Assembly: GCA_014773175.1 (NCBI GenBank)
Contig: VXCM01002077.1
Location: 1-64,000 of the forward strand
Origin: Lucifuga dentata
Lineage: Eukaryota; Chordata; Actinopteri; Ophidiiformes; Bythitidae
Direction: 5' to 3'
Length of the DNA: 64,000 nt
Each line of letters starts with the position of its first letter. The first letter of the stretch is position 1. Both the position numbers and the translations under genes were made by a program. This document shows, in pieces, positions 1-10,792 of the stretch. A model generated the notes under the pieces. That model worked only from the letters and a program-made list of their open reading frames with translations, searched no databases and was not told where the DNA came from.

Positions 1-64
1 TAACATGTATGAAAACTGAATATATTAGACTCAAACATGCAAAATGGGTGGTATGGTCCTTTAA
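1..64. mobile_element. AGGACC MITE, right arm only
   Basis: The sequence ends GGTATGGTCCTTTAA and matches the right arm of the young copies. The rest lies left of the window. Confidence 0.85.
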
Positions 65-85
65 AGAAGGTTGAGAGATCGTTAC

Positions 86-186
86 CAGGTGAGTAGACGT
101 AGGAAGTGAAGGTCGTGTCCCGGCTGTTAATTCTCCTGAATTCTTTTCCGTCTTTGGAAAACTCAGCTTCAAACGTCTTGATGCAT
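86..186 (-). CDS. idua: idua exon 13, last exon visible
   Basis: This exon encodes [19 protein letters not shown] and then [11 protein letters not shown], aligned to human EIQFSQDGKAY and FVFSPDTG. The donor is GTAACG. The terminal exon is expected left of base 1. Confidence 0.85.
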
Positions 187-1429
187 CTAAGAACACAAAG
201 CGGTAAACAGGAAGTAGACGACGAAACAAACACGCCTTACGTAATTATTAATGCTAAAACAAATCAGAAGTCGATCAACAGAAAACAATCGATTTAATAA
301 TCAATTAAAGGAAAATGCCAAACGTTTACTGGGAGGATTTGGTGCTTTAATCTGTTTCTACTTTAACCACAAACCAACCTTAAATAAACTAAATGCACCT
401 ACTTGGAGCCGATGCAGTGATCTGACCAGACGAGCAGGACTTGACCTTTTGTGATCCCGATGAAACGTAATCCAGTAACCTGGTCAAAGGTCAAAGGTCA
501 AAGTCCCAGCTGATGAGAAAGCTCGGTCCTTCATTTTTAAAAAACAGATCATTTGAAGTATACAGTTTGTTTCCTGAAGAAATAGAATCCTGTGACTGTG
601 CAATTATTCAGTCTTTAAAGGACTATACCAGTGATTTTGCATGTTTCAGCCTAATAAATACCATCAGCATACATGTTATGTTACTACAACTTTTTCCAAC
701 ACACAAAAACTGATTTTATTCTTTAAAAATCAAATATTTAGGTGACAAATCCACCTTAAATTTTAATGTTTCACCTGCTAACACGCACATTTGAACGTTT
801 TTAATTTCCCTGTAAACTCTGTGTTCTGCTGGGACTATATTCTCTGGCGGAGACATATGTTTTCATGTTGGATCAGTTAAATAAAGTAATTTTGACCAAA
901 AAAAAAATGTAAAAGACATCGTGTTCTCTGTGATGGATTATTTATATAAGCAAATTTCAATTATTGACACATTGATTTTTATAGTGAACTGGAATGAACT
1001 AGAAAGCAGGAAAAACAATTCTAAAATGTACCACTCCAGTGGTATGTCAGTAAAGTAACGTGTGCAAGTTGTTTATATTAGGCTCCAACAAGCAAACTAC
1101 TGGAATGGTCCTTTAAGCTTTTCCACCAAAACACACAAGTATAAACCCAAACAAAGACAGCAGAGCGTCTGTAAAGTAGAATTCATTCTGAACGAAGCCG
1201 TGAAAGTTATTACGTTACCTGGTCCGGTTCAGCGGCGGGACGGGAACAAACATGGAGGAGGAGGATGGAGGGAACGGAAAGCTTCGCCCTCAGCGTCAAC
1301 GTGGATCCCACAGGAACAGGCCAGGGGCCGTCGACCTGAGGGTCCTACCACAAAACACGAAACATCACAACTTCATCTGCTTCATCTAACGTTACTGTCC
1401 AGGTAAAAGACCAGGATGTAGAAATACAT

Positions 1430-1475
<46 letters not shown>

Positions 1476-4400
1476 CATTTCCAGTTTAACCCATTATTAA
1501 ATTTAAAAAAAAACAATGCGTTCATTTCTTTGACTTTTGTAATCGGAGGTTGGAAATTCCGAGTTTGTCTGAATGCACCATTACACAAATGGAGATCACA
1601 TTATGTAACAAATCTTTATAAAACAGCTGGGGCTGGGGAAATTAAAGTGTTCATTTTTGCAATTAATTTGGACTGTTTAACACATTTTTTTACTTTTTTG
1701 AAATTTAAAATTTTTTTCTTTACATTTGTTTATAAAAAATTAACGCTGTTAACATATCCGTTTTTTTACTTCCTGAGCTATGCTTATGTTTTCATTTTTA
1801 CCCCACTTCCTGTGGCTAACGTTATAGCTCAGGCTAATTATGGACTGTCGTTTTAACTGAGATGTGGCGAAGCTCGTGCTGCGTTCGAGTTACCTCAGAA
1901 CCTGGATTTTTCTGATTTCCTACTTGGAAAAATGTGCTGGAACGGCACTTGAAGTCTCCGACTGGGAAACTCGGACCAAAATGATTTTCCGACGCTTCAG
2001 ACTACTTTCTACATTTTATTGATTTGCTTTGACAAAAAAATTTAATCGACATAATTTCGCTGTGATGAATTATTTATCTCAAACACAAGTTGATTTTTAT
2101 AGTGAACTGGCATGAAGTCTGGAAGGTAGGAAAAACAATTCTAATATTTACAGCCTCAGTAGTGTGAAAATGGTTTGCTGTAATGTAACGTGGGTTGTAT
2201 TTATTGTGCTCAAACATGAAAAATCACCGGCATGGTCCTTTAGGTGCTGAGGTTCGTACCTCCACGCTCCTGAGGCGTCTGAGCTGCTGAGCTGAGGGGA
2301 AGTCCGGGCTTCCCATCCGCCGCCACAGCTGGTACGGGTTCGTCACGTTATTATCCAGGTGATACGTGACGTAAACGAGACCTGCAGGAAAAAAACAACA
2401 CGCAATCATACGTGTCCTCTTTCTAGAATTCTCCATGATTTTCTTACCTCACCTGTAAAACACCGTTTAAAGGACCATAGCAGCACATTTGAGCCCTATC
2501 TATATATTTATGTATAATCTGTTTAACTCGAGCGCTCGTATGTCATACATGACCTACTGCTGAGTTACGATCTCGCCGCTCTGAGATACGACGAGTCACG
2601 CTAACTTCAGCTCCTCTTCGTCAGGATTGTTTTGATATGAAAAGTGTAAATTTTTCTTTGTTCATGAATGTTGAAGAGTCTGGTTTTCATATTGCTGTTA
2701 TAAGGAGCCTTAAAGGACCATACCTGTGATTTTACATGTTTTGAGCCCAAAATATCCGACCCACCTAGATGTTACACCTCTGCCAACCATTTTCCAAAAC
2801 ATGTTACTGGAGCAGTAAATTTTGAAATTGTTTTTCCTACCTTCCAGACTGTCACTGGTTTTCATTTATTCCAGTACGACATAAAAATCGACCTGTAGAG
2901 ACTTGAAACGTGCTGAGATAAATAATCATCACGGCGAACTCAACGTCTGCTAAACTTTTTTTTGTCAGTTATTTATTTTAACTGATACAACAAAGAGCTG
3001 CATGGAAGAAAACGTACGTCTCCGCCAGGAAATATAGTCCCAGGAGAAGACGATTTATGCTGAGAAATTAAAACTGGCCGTGTCTTCTACAATCGTACAT
3101 GAACGTTTTATTTTGAAAGATCAGGAGATCTGGAACATGAAAAATGGCTGACGGTAACGTAACAGGTCCCGTATGCAGGAAGTATTTATCGGGCTCAAAC
3201 AATGCAAAATCACAGGTATGGTCCTTTAAATTAAACAACACTAAACCAGCAGCAGTTTATACGCACCCTTTTGTGCGGCCAGACCTCTGAGTGAGACGGT
3301 GATGTCATCGGCGTGGGCGTGGCTGCTGTTGTCGTCGCTGTTGTAGATGAGCACGGCGGCCTGCCAGCTGTCCCAACTTCCTGTTGGTACAGGCTCGTGG
3401 CTGCTGGCGAGAACGCCCACCGTGCTGCCGTTACTGCTTCCTGCTGAGTTCCAGACCCGGGCCAGGACCTGAGTCTCACCTGACAGCAAAACCACATTCC
3501 AGAGTGGAAACACGGAGCGGAAAAACAAAACAAAAAAAAAAAAAAAANGCTAACTAAGTGCTGCAATAATTAAACCTCATACATGAGCTAATCATGCTTC
3601 TGTAAGGCAGCAAGGTGTGTCTCAGGTAAAAGCCGGCGAAGATCACCTGATTCAGCTGCTCAGGTGTGTGAAGATCAAGGAGACAGAAAACATGATGCGC
3701 CACGGCCAACCAGGACCCAAGATTGAGAACCACTGACATAGAGAACGAGGCTTGAACGTGCACGAGATCAGATCAAATCACTACTTAAATAAACGTATCC
3801 CTGCGCCTCGCGCGTTCTAGAGCAGGAAGCCGCGTTACCTGGCCAACGTATCCCTGCGCCTCGCGCATTCTACAGCAGGAAGCGGCGTTACCTAGCAGAG
3901 CCAGCAGGCCCATGGCGGTGAGGACGGGCTTCCTGATGAGCTGGATGTGAGGCGGCTGGGTGTTGTTGATCTGGAAGCGGGCGGTCAGGGTGCGCTGGGT
4001 GAAGGGGTGTGGGTGGTAGCTGAGGAAGGCGTTGTCGTTGCTCAGCAGCGTGAAGTTGATGGTTCGGTTCCTGTCGGCCAGCAGCAGGTCCTGGTGCTGC
4101 TGGATCACCTGTCGACAGGTACACGGACCAATTTACCTGACGGAACCTGACCGAGTTTGGTTCAACACCACAAGTTCAGCCAGAAACATCAATGAGAAAC
4201 TGGTTTGACTCCAGATTCATGTGTAAACGCAAGAATGTCGGACGCAGGTGTGGAGGACAAAAAAAAAACAAAAACAGATTTTTCAATTAATTGTGATTTA
4301 AATCTAAACGATTCTGAAATTCATAAAATCAGCAGTCAAATTTTGTATTTATGTTAGCAACACAAGTGATGCTAGTAGCATAAGTATCACAAGTAATGCT

Positions 4401-7400
4401 ATTAGCTAGTAGTATAAGTAGCACTAGTAGCATAAGTAGCACTAGTAGCATAAGTAATGCTATTAGGTAGTAGCATAAGTAGCACTAGTAGCATAAGTAA
4501 TGCTATTAGCTAGTAGCATAAGTAGCACTAGTAGCATAAGTAATGCTATTAGCTAGTAGCATAAGTAGCACTAGTAGCATAAGTAATGTTAGTATGTAAT
4601 GCAAGCCTAAAATCCTGGAATCACGGAACGCTGAGCAACATGACAACACGTTAGAGAGGCAGCTGCACAAAGCTTCATGTGGAGGTCAAAGAGCATCACA
4701 GCCCAAAGGTCAAAGGTCAGCCTGAACCTGTTTCCTTCATACACTCAGTAAGTTTTCTACATATATTCTGAAAGAACATCTTCACGTTTTTATACAATAA
4801 TGTAAAAACAGAAGACAGACCCTAAAAACATTTTCCAGAATTTATCCGAATCAAAGCTTTGAGAATCGATATAAATGGAATCTGGACGTCAGAATCGGTT
4901 TCCAGTCCTGACTGGATGCAGGATTTGATTTTACTCAAATGCAGCGGTTTTGTGACATCATCATCTTCCGGATCTGTATTCATACCTGCAGAAAATATGT
5001 CCAAATCGTGTTATTCTGAGCTACACGTTGGTGTTAGCTGTAGTGTTAGCATGTTAGCATGTTAGCATGTTTCCAGACTTATTTAAGATACAGACAAGTC
5101 AACTTTTATTTGCCTTACAGAGCCACAGATCAGCAGTTCTGATATTTCCCTCACCTTGACCACCATGGCAGCATAGGTCACGTCCGCCCTCCATTCCTGC
5201 GGCGTGGACCAGCCCACCAGAGGATCAGCCTCGTCGTTGTAAACGGGAACGTTGCGGAACAGCGGGAAACGCTTCTGGATCTCCGCCATCGTCTGGATCT
5301 CCTGCTGCAGGATGGGCAGCGAGAAGCCTCCGCCCTGAAAACGAAACGAACAAACCTGCTGTCAAACGCCGCTTTCTGTTTAGCTTAAAATTAATCATCT
5401 TCTTATATTCAGCCAGAATTTATTCAAACACCAGATAAATAACGTGTTCTAAAACTGTCTTTGTTTATTAACATACATGCTAATAAAACTACAAATACAT
5501 CACACATATTTTTTGTGCTTCAATAAAATCGCTGGACCTCAATTTGAATTTAAGGCGGTTCATCATTCATTCAGCCATAAACCCTTCACATGAACAGCTT
5601 CTTCTAGAGACATGTATTCCTGTTCATCTCCTTAACCTCATTTAAAGGACCATACCACCCATTTAGCATGTTTGAGCCTAATATATTCAGTTTTCATACA
5701 TGTTACGTTACTGACAATCATTTCCCAAAGGATAAAACCGTATTTCAGCTTTCCTGATATTTTGCTAAATCTCTTAATCTTTCAAAATCAAATATTCAAG
5801 TGATACACCCACCTTAAAAATCCATGTTTCTCCTGCTAATAGTTACACAGCCTTATGAAGTCACGGTCCTTTAAATTTTTCCATAAACGCAGGTCTTCTT
5901 TTGGGACTATATTCCCCGGTGGAGGCATACATTCACTCCACGCTTTTTATTGAGCTTAAACACTAAAATTACATAACTTCTAAAAAAACCTGAATACACG
6001 TCTTGTTGGTGATGATGGATTACCTATCCCAAGAACGTTTACAGTATCAACAAGTTGATTTTAATAGCAGAATGAACTGAAACCAATGGAGGTCTGGAAG
6101 GTAGGAAAAACATTTTTAATTCACCGTTCCAGTAGTATGCTTTGAGAAATGATTGTCAGTAACGTAACATGTATGAAAATTGAATATAGTAGACTCAAAC
6201 ATGAAAAATGGGTGGTATGGTCCTTTAACTTCTTCTCTAACTCCACACTGAAGAAACCTTTCAGATGAAAAGCAAAGTGTCTGCTCTGTTTATTTCAGAC
6301 GTCACCGACAGATTCAAATCCTCCAGTGAGGGTTTGAATCGTTTTAACATTTTATCAGGACGCAGAGCTTCCTGGAGAAAAGAAGTGAAACTTCACCACA
6401 GCATTCAGCTCTAACTTCCACAGCAGCTGATGGAGAAAAAAAGGGGGAGGGGGAGAAAGAAAAAAAGGAAAAAGAAAAAAGGGGAAAAAAAGAAGAAAAA
6501 AGAGAAAGGGGAAAAAAGAAAAAAGAAAGAAAAAAGGGGGAAAAAAGCATAAAAAGGAAAAAGAAAAAAGGGAAAAAAAGAAGAAAAAAGGGGAAAAAAG
6601 GAAAAAAGAGGAAAAAAGCAAAAAAAGGAAAAAGAAAAAAGGAGAAAGAAGACAAGAGAAAAAGGAGAAAAAAGAAAAAAAGGGGGGGAAAAATAAGAGG
6701 CAAAAAAGGGAAAAAAAGGAAAAAAGAAAGAAAAAAGGAAAAAAGGGGATTCCTCCAGCTGGCGGAGGAATCCCACCTTCTTGTGCAGGGCGATGTAGTC
6801 GAGGCGGACCCCCGTCTGTCCGGTGAAGTAGTTGGAGCCGTTGTAGCAGTGCTGCAGCACGGCCCAGCAGAACGGCGAGCGCAGCGGCGAACGACAGGCG
6901 TCTCCCGGACCCCCGAACCTCAGCAGGGGGCTGGCGGCCCGCAGACCCTCCGAGCACGCGTCATNCGTCTCCCGGACCCCCGAACCTCAGCAGGGGGCTG
7001 GCGGCCCGCAGACCCTCCGAGCACGCGTCATAATAGTTCAGGAACCCTGACGGCGAGAGAAAGCCACATCGTTCTGTTCATGTACAAACCCGTTACCGTA
7101 CGGTGGCCCTTCAGGGACAAAACACGGAAAGGAGGGAAAACGCTTCAGCTTCACTTCTGAGACTTCAGGATTTTTTTTTTGGGAACAGAACGGACCTTTG
7201 AAGGACCAAACGAGGTTTTTGCACGTTCCAGCCCAAAAAATACGACTTACAAACACGTTACGTTACTGACAACCATTTTCCAAAACATAAAACCATTTTT
7301 TAGTTATTTTACCAAATCTTCTAATTAGTAAAAATCAAATGTTCAGGTGACAAGCACACCTTAAAATTCAGTTTCACCTGCTAACACTGATGCACCGTTA

Positions 7401-10400
7401 TCACTTTAATTTCTCAGTAAAAGTCGTCTTCTCCTGGGACTATATTTCCTGGCGGAGACGTACATTTTCTTCCACGTAGCTCTGTGCTGACATGGTGAAA
7501 TTAAATAACTTTTTCAAAGATAATACCGGCGTGTTGCTCACTGTGATGAATTATTTATCTTAAACACGTTTCAAGTCTTTACAACTTGATTTTTATGTCA
7601 TACTTGAATGAACTGAAACCAAAGGTAGGAAAAACAATCTAAAAATTTACCGCTCCAGTAATGTAACATGTATGTGGGTTGTATTTATTGGGCTGAAACA
7701 TGCAAAACCATCAGGATGCTCCTTTAATAATGACTGTATGGTGGATTGTGGGTTTACCTTGAATGGACATGCTGACGTTGTCAAAATCATGGTTGTTGGG
7801 TTCATTCCACGTTTCGAAGTTCCACTGAGCAACGCTTCCCAAACCGTACTTATCTGGAATCAGAATCCAAGAAGATTTAAACACAACACGATGCACGCAG
7901 GCGCGCACACACACACAAGCGACTGTGCATGTTTGAGCCCAACACAAACAATCCACATACATGTTACGTGACCACAACAATTTCCAGGTCAGTTCATTCC
8001 ATCACGCTATTAAAATCAACTTGTAGAGGCTTGAAACAGAGAAAAACATGTTTACTGTTTTTTTGTCTAAATAACTTTATTTAACTGATCAAACACGGAG
8101 CTGCATGTACAACGATGTATGTCTCCGCCAGGAAATATAGTCCCAGGAGAAGACGACTTTTATCGAGAAATTAAAACGTAATTGTGCACAAGTGTTTGAA
8201 GGTGAAGCACTGAAATTTAAGGTGCGTATCACCTGAACATTTAATTTTGAAAAACTAGAGGATTTGAAACAATAACAGGAAAGTAAAATACAGTTTTATG
8301 TTTTGGAAGTTGGTTTGTCAGTTACATGTGTGTACATACATGTGGGTTGTATCGATATTGGGGTCAAACATGTACAATCGCCAACATGGTGCTTTAAGTT
8401 AGAATCACAGAGCGCAAACTGATGCAGCTGACATTCAAACACATAATTGTTTTTTTCTACCACAAAAAAAAAAAAAAAAAAAAAAAATTACAGCCTTTGC
8501 TCACTTCTCCAAGCCAGGCTCAGAACTTATCAATCAACCCTCTTATCCTAACTCCTGGTGTGGCGATCCCAGCTCAGCTGGTACTTCCATGTAAAGGCTG
8601 TTTTGTGGTGAACGCGGCGTGTCGCTCACCGATGTATCTGGCGGCGAGGAGACGAACGAGGCGTCGCCACTCCAGCACCTGAGCCTTCTCCTCAAACGAG
8701 GTGAAGAAGTTTGAGACGCTTCCCATCAGCTCAAAGCCTGAGACGCAGAGACATCATCACCCAGTCCCTCAAGTCATCCATTTACTGGCTGGTCCAGTGC
8801 TTTTAAAGGACCAAACCGGTGATTTTGCATGTTGGAGTCCTTTAAATACTCCTATACACATTACAGCCAATCACTTTCCAAAATATATGGCATACTTTAA
8901 TTTTCCTGTTTTTTACCATCTAATCTTTCAAAAGTAAGGTAAGTGATACACCTGCTAACACGTACGTCGCAGAAGGCATGGTCATTTTTAATTTCTCATT
9001 AAAAGCCGTCTTCTCCCGAGACTATATTCCTTGATGGAGACATACATTTTATTTATTTATTTATTGGTTTATTTACATATTAATAAACATTCCTGTTAAT
9101 GTGCCAGAATTAGCTAAAAGGTTATTTTCATCTGTAGTCTCTGGACAGATGTTAAATAGTCTAAAAGAAGTAAAACACAAAACTCTCAACAAATTTAAAA
9201 TTAGGAAAACATGAGAAAATGTTCTCAAAGGGAGAACATGATATTAAAAATCAAGATACAAATCAAATCAGCATTTCTTCGGTTAAATTAAGTATCTTCG
9301 CCAAAAATAAGAATAGTTTTGGTTCTCTGTGATGAATTAATTATCTCAGCACGTTTCAAGTCTCTACAAGTTGATGTTTTTAACAGAGAACTGGAATAAA
9401 CTGAAACCAATGGAAGTCTGGAAGGTAGGAAAAACAATTCTAATATTTACCGCTCCAGCAGCATGTTTTGGGAAATAGTTGTCAGTAACTTAATGGTATG
9501 TGGATTACATATATGTAACATATATGTTGGGCTCAAACATGCAAAATCACCATCAGCAGTAATGTCCTTTACAACACTTTACTTTCTCCTAAAGGATGAA
9601 CTAAAATCTGTTATGGTGTCATGGCGTGATGTCTGTCACGCCGGGCTGACGGTTCGATACCTGGCCGTAGTCCATTAATCCATAAAAGCTCAATCAGCTG
9701 GTCCAGTCTGGTGAAGTTGTACTGAGGTTCTCCTGCAACAACGCTACAACAAACCAGAAACTTAGAAGTGTCCTGTCTTCATCTTCAAACTCCAACATTC
9801 TCTGCATTCTCCCTGCGGCGTGGCTTACCGTGCGGTGATCAGCTCCAGCAGCCAGTGAATCCGGACCTGCTGGATCCCCGCGTGGGGGACTGAGCCCACG
9901 TAGGCCAGGTTCAGCTCCTGGTCTCTGCTCAGGTCAAACTGGTGGGCCTGTGTGTGAGGAAGAGGAGGGCTGCACAAAGAAACAACATCCTGCTCTGAGT
10001 AAGTAATTTCTGAGAGATAAAGAGATAAAATAAAGTTTCTGTGGACTGGCTTGTTTATTGAACTGACTTAAAGGACCATACTAGTGGTTTTGCATGTTTG
10101 AGACCAATAAATATAATAATAAAATATAACAATAAAGTTGAATATTATCTGTTGGTTTATAGTTTCCTATGTCCCATTTCTCCTCGCTCTAGACACACAT
10201 GATCAGCTAAATCAGGTGTGTTTAGCCAATCAAGATCTGGAAGATACCAATCTTGGTCAAGTGAACATTTATAGTCCTTTAATTTTGGGGTTAAAAAAAA
10301 AAAATCAACCACTTATTACCGTGCAAAAACAATTAGCAGCTAGCTGAATGCTTCTTGTTGGTGACAGTTTAATTTAAAACCAAAATATATTTATTTAGCT

Positions 10401-10726
10401 TTTACTAAACAAAAAAGGATAATAATCAGGCATTCGCTGGGGCACCTAAATAATCTCTTCCTGCTTTCACGAGCGAGCTACGCTTTGAGGTCACCGTTTA
10501 ACACGGACACTCGCTGAACCATCACACTGCTATATTTTTCTGGTGGAAAAAAATAATTAATACAATAAATAATGAATATTGGACCTTACCAGAAGCCGGT
10601 GCTTCTCCAGAAGTGTTTCAGTTCTGTTACCGGTTCTCCCAAATCAACTGTGATAAGAAACGACGCCGCCAAAACTTCTGCGACGTTTATCAGAAACAAA
10701 ACGAAGGAAAGAGTTTTTAACTGCAT
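86..10726 (-). CDS. idua: idua gene: alpha-L-iduronidase, 13 exons, 3' end outside window
   Basis: This gene encodes the lysosomal hydrolase that removes terminal alpha-L-iduronic acid from dermatan and heparan sulfate (family GH39, TIM barrel). The exons joined in order are 10726-10590, 9969-9829, 9743-9661, 8737-8630, 7853-7758, 7046-6777, 5334-5155, 4108-3892, 3479-3267, 2381-2260, 1344-1219, 479-403 and 186-86. They encode about 601 residues, against about 653 for the human enzyme, and every exon phase matches the next. Both catalytic glutamates known for the family are visible: the acid/base in WNEP (exon 5) and the nucleophile in [11 protein letters not shown] (exon 7). The protein begins with a signal peptide. 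The last coding exon (C-terminal fibronectin-like part and stop) lies left of base 1. Exon 6 carries a false 66-bp duplication around an N, which looks like a frameshift but is an assembly error. Confidence 0.95.
403..479 (-). CDS. idua: idua exon 12
   Basis: This exon encodes [20 protein letters not shown] and then HCIGSK, aligned to human GQLVLVWSDEHVGSK. The donor GTAGGT leaves phase 2, which exon 13 completes as KCIKT. Confidence 0.87.
615..1116. mobile_element. AGGACC MITE, older subfamily
   Basis: TTAAAGGAC at the left and GGTCCTTTAA at the right bound a diverged copy with the characteristic internal GGGACTATATTC and TCTGGCGGAGAC blocks. It lies in idua intron 11. Confidence 0.8.
1219..1344 (-). 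CDS. idua: idua exon 11
   Basis: This exon encodes [18 protein letters not shown] and then [15 protein letters not shown], matching the human LRLPSLLLVHVCARP region. The donor is GTAACG; phase 0 on both sides. Confidence 0.9.
1439..1473. repeat. (GA)n microsatellite
   Basis: A run of about 35 nt of GA dinucleotides in idua intron 10. Confidence 0.95.
1618..1860. repeat. fragment of a GGGCTGGGGAAATTAA repeat
   Basis: It begins GGGGCTGGGGAAATTAA and carries TGTGGCTAACGTTATAGCTC. Similar segments lie near 18040-18180 and, inverted, 20740-20988, so it is interspersed. Confidence 0.55.
1870..2010. mobile_element. fragment of the GCTGCGTTC / GGGAAACTCGG MITE family
   Basis: It shares CTACTTGGAAAAA and GGGAAACTCGGACCAAAATG with the element at 15232-15755 and the copy near 55797-55990. 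Confidence 0.55.
2030..2243. mobile_element. AGGACC MITE, right half
   Basis: The sequence from the internal ATTATTTATCTCA block to a right end of CATGGTCCTTTA matches older copies. Confidence 0.7.
2260..2381 (-). CDS. idua: idua exon 10
   Basis: This exon encodes [20 protein letters not shown] and then [17 protein letters not shown], aligned to human LVYVTRYLDN and [20 protein letters not shown]. The acceptor is TCCTGCAG. Confidence 0.95.
2710..3229. mobile_element. AGGACC MITE, older subfamily
   Basis: TTAAAGGACCATACC at the left and GGTATGGTCCTTTAA at the right, with intact flanking TTAA on both sides. It lies in idua intron 9. Confidence 0.85.
3267..3479 (-). CDS. idua: idua exon 9
   Basis: This exon encodes [30 protein letters not shown] and [20 protein letters not shown], matching the beta-sandwich region after the barrel. 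The donor is GTGCGT. Confidence 0.92.
3590..3750. repeat. probable MITE fragment
   Basis: The segment CAGGTGTGTGAAGATC through CAAGATTGAGAACCACTG resembles a common fish interspersed repeat. A related piece (CAGGTGTGTTTAGCC) occurs near 10215. Confidence 0.4.
3794..3898. repeat. 53-bp tandem duplication spanning idua exon 8 donor
   Basis: Copy 1 at 3794-3846 and copy 2 from 3847 are about 90% identical. Copy 2 includes the used donor; copy 1 carries a second AG-GTAACG donor-like site. Confidence 0.9.
3892..4108 (-). CDS. idua: idua exon 8
   Basis: This exon encodes [39 protein letters not shown] and [13 protein letters not shown], a highly conserved stretch. The donor GTAACG lies within a 53-bp tandem duplication, so a second copy of the donor lies just downstream in the intron. 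Confidence 0.95.
4398..4588. repeat. 43-bp minisatellite, about 4 units
   Basis: The units begin GCTATTAG and contain GTAGCATAAGTAGCACTA. They are near-identical and lie in idua intron 7. Confidence 0.9.
5155..5334 (-). CDS. idua: idua exon 7, catalytic nucleophile Glu
   Basis: This exon encodes [19 protein letters not shown] and then [12 protein letters not shown] and [13 protein letters not shown]. The Glu in NDEADP is the family nucleophile. The acceptor is TTTTCAG and the donor GTGAGG; the exon is 180 nt, phase 0 on both sides. Confidence 0.96.
5642..6228. mobile_element. AGGACC MITE, young full-length copy
   Basis: Complete 587-bp copy bounded by TTAA on both sides, in reverse internal orientation relative to 24236-24822 and nearly identical to it. 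It lies in idua intron 6. Confidence 0.92.
6429..6756. repeat. purine-only GGGGAAAAAA tract
   Basis: About 330 nt of almost pure A and G on the plus strand (C/T on the idua coding strand) in idua intron 6, close to the exon 6 donor. Long apparent reading frames here are artefacts of composition. Confidence 0.95.
6777..7046 (-). CDS. idua: idua exon 6, contains assembly duplication
   Basis: This exon encodes [20 protein letters not shown], then the segment up to [20 protein letters not shown] and IALHKK. A 66-bp stretch (6899-6964) is repeated exactly at 6966-7031 around an N at 6965. Removing one copy and the N (67 nt) restores the frame and the exon phases. Without that correction the exon appears frameshifted. 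Confidence 0.9.
7199..7727. mobile_element. AGGACC MITE, older subfamily
   Basis: The left end is GAAGGACCAAACG and the right end GCTCCTTTAA. The internal blocks match other old copies. Confidence 0.8.
7758..7853 (-). CDS. idua: idua exon 5, catalytic acid/base Glu
   Basis: This exon encodes [10 protein letters not shown] followed by [19 protein letters not shown]. The Glu in NEP is the proton donor of GH39 iduronidases. The donor is GTAAAC. Confidence 0.95.
7916..8398. mobile_element. AGGACC MITE, older, left end worn
   Basis: It starts at TGCATGTTTGAGCCCAA and ends CATGGTGCTTTAA. Internal blocks are recognisable in inverted order. Confidence 0.7.
8630..8737 (-). CDS. idua: idua exon 4
   Basis: This exon encodes [17 protein letters not shown] and then [15 protein letters not shown], aligned to human FELMGSASGHFTDFEDK. 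Acceptor and donor (GTGAGC) are standard. Confidence 0.93.
8813..9571. mobile_element. AGGACC MITE, older, with nested insertion
   Basis: TTAAAGGACCAAACC to ATGTCCTTTA. About 9044-9300 is a second repeat (TTTATTTACATATT, GTGCCAGAATTAGCTAAAAG) inserted into it; a relative of that repeat lies at 55285-55390. Confidence 0.75.
9661..9743 (-). CDS. idua: idua exon 3
   Basis: This exon encodes [20 protein letters not shown] and ends LRPG. The acceptor TTGTTGTAG keeps phase with exon 2. The inner TTGCAG does not. The donor is GTATCG. Confidence 0.88.
9829..9969 (-). CDS. idua: idua exon 2
   Basis: This exon encodes [12 protein letters not shown] through [18 protein letters not shown] to [10 protein letters not shown], closely matching the start of the IDUA catalytic barrel. 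The acceptor is TTTGTGCAG and the donor GTAAGC. The nearer CACACAG was rejected as acceptor because it breaks the frame. Confidence 0.93.
10067..10284. mobile_element. AGGACC MITE remnant with other repeat
   Basis: A left arm (TTAAAGGACCATACTAG) and a possible right end (AGTCCTTTAA) enclose unrelated sequence with a GATCAGCTAAATCAGGTG motif. Confidence 0.5.
10590..10726 (-). CDS. idua: idua exon 1, start codon and signal peptide
   Basis: The ATG at 10726-10724 opens [18 protein letters not shown], a hydrophobic signal peptide suited to a lysosomal enzyme. The exon ends in FWRSTGF, which is conserved in IDUA, at a GTAAGG donor (phase 2). An in-frame ATG 22 codons upstream (10792-10790) would bury the signal peptide, so the inner start is preferred. 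Confidence 0.88.
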
Positions 10727-10792
10727 GTTAACGTTTGAGCAGAACGGCTCTCTGACACGACAAATAAAAGTAACACCCAGAAATAAAACCAC

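Noticed and set aside
4398..4588. CRISPR-like array
   Set aside because: The units are directly tandem with no unique spacers, in an intron of an animal gene.
6344..6957. Phe/Leu/Pro-rich minus-strand reading frames up to 200 codons
   Set aside because: They are the purine tract read on the pyrimidine strand, overlapping idua exon 6 in wrong frames.
6777..7046. idua as a frameshifted pseudogene
   Set aside because: The shift comes entirely from an exact 66-bp repeat plus N; all other exons are intact with conserved catalytic residues.
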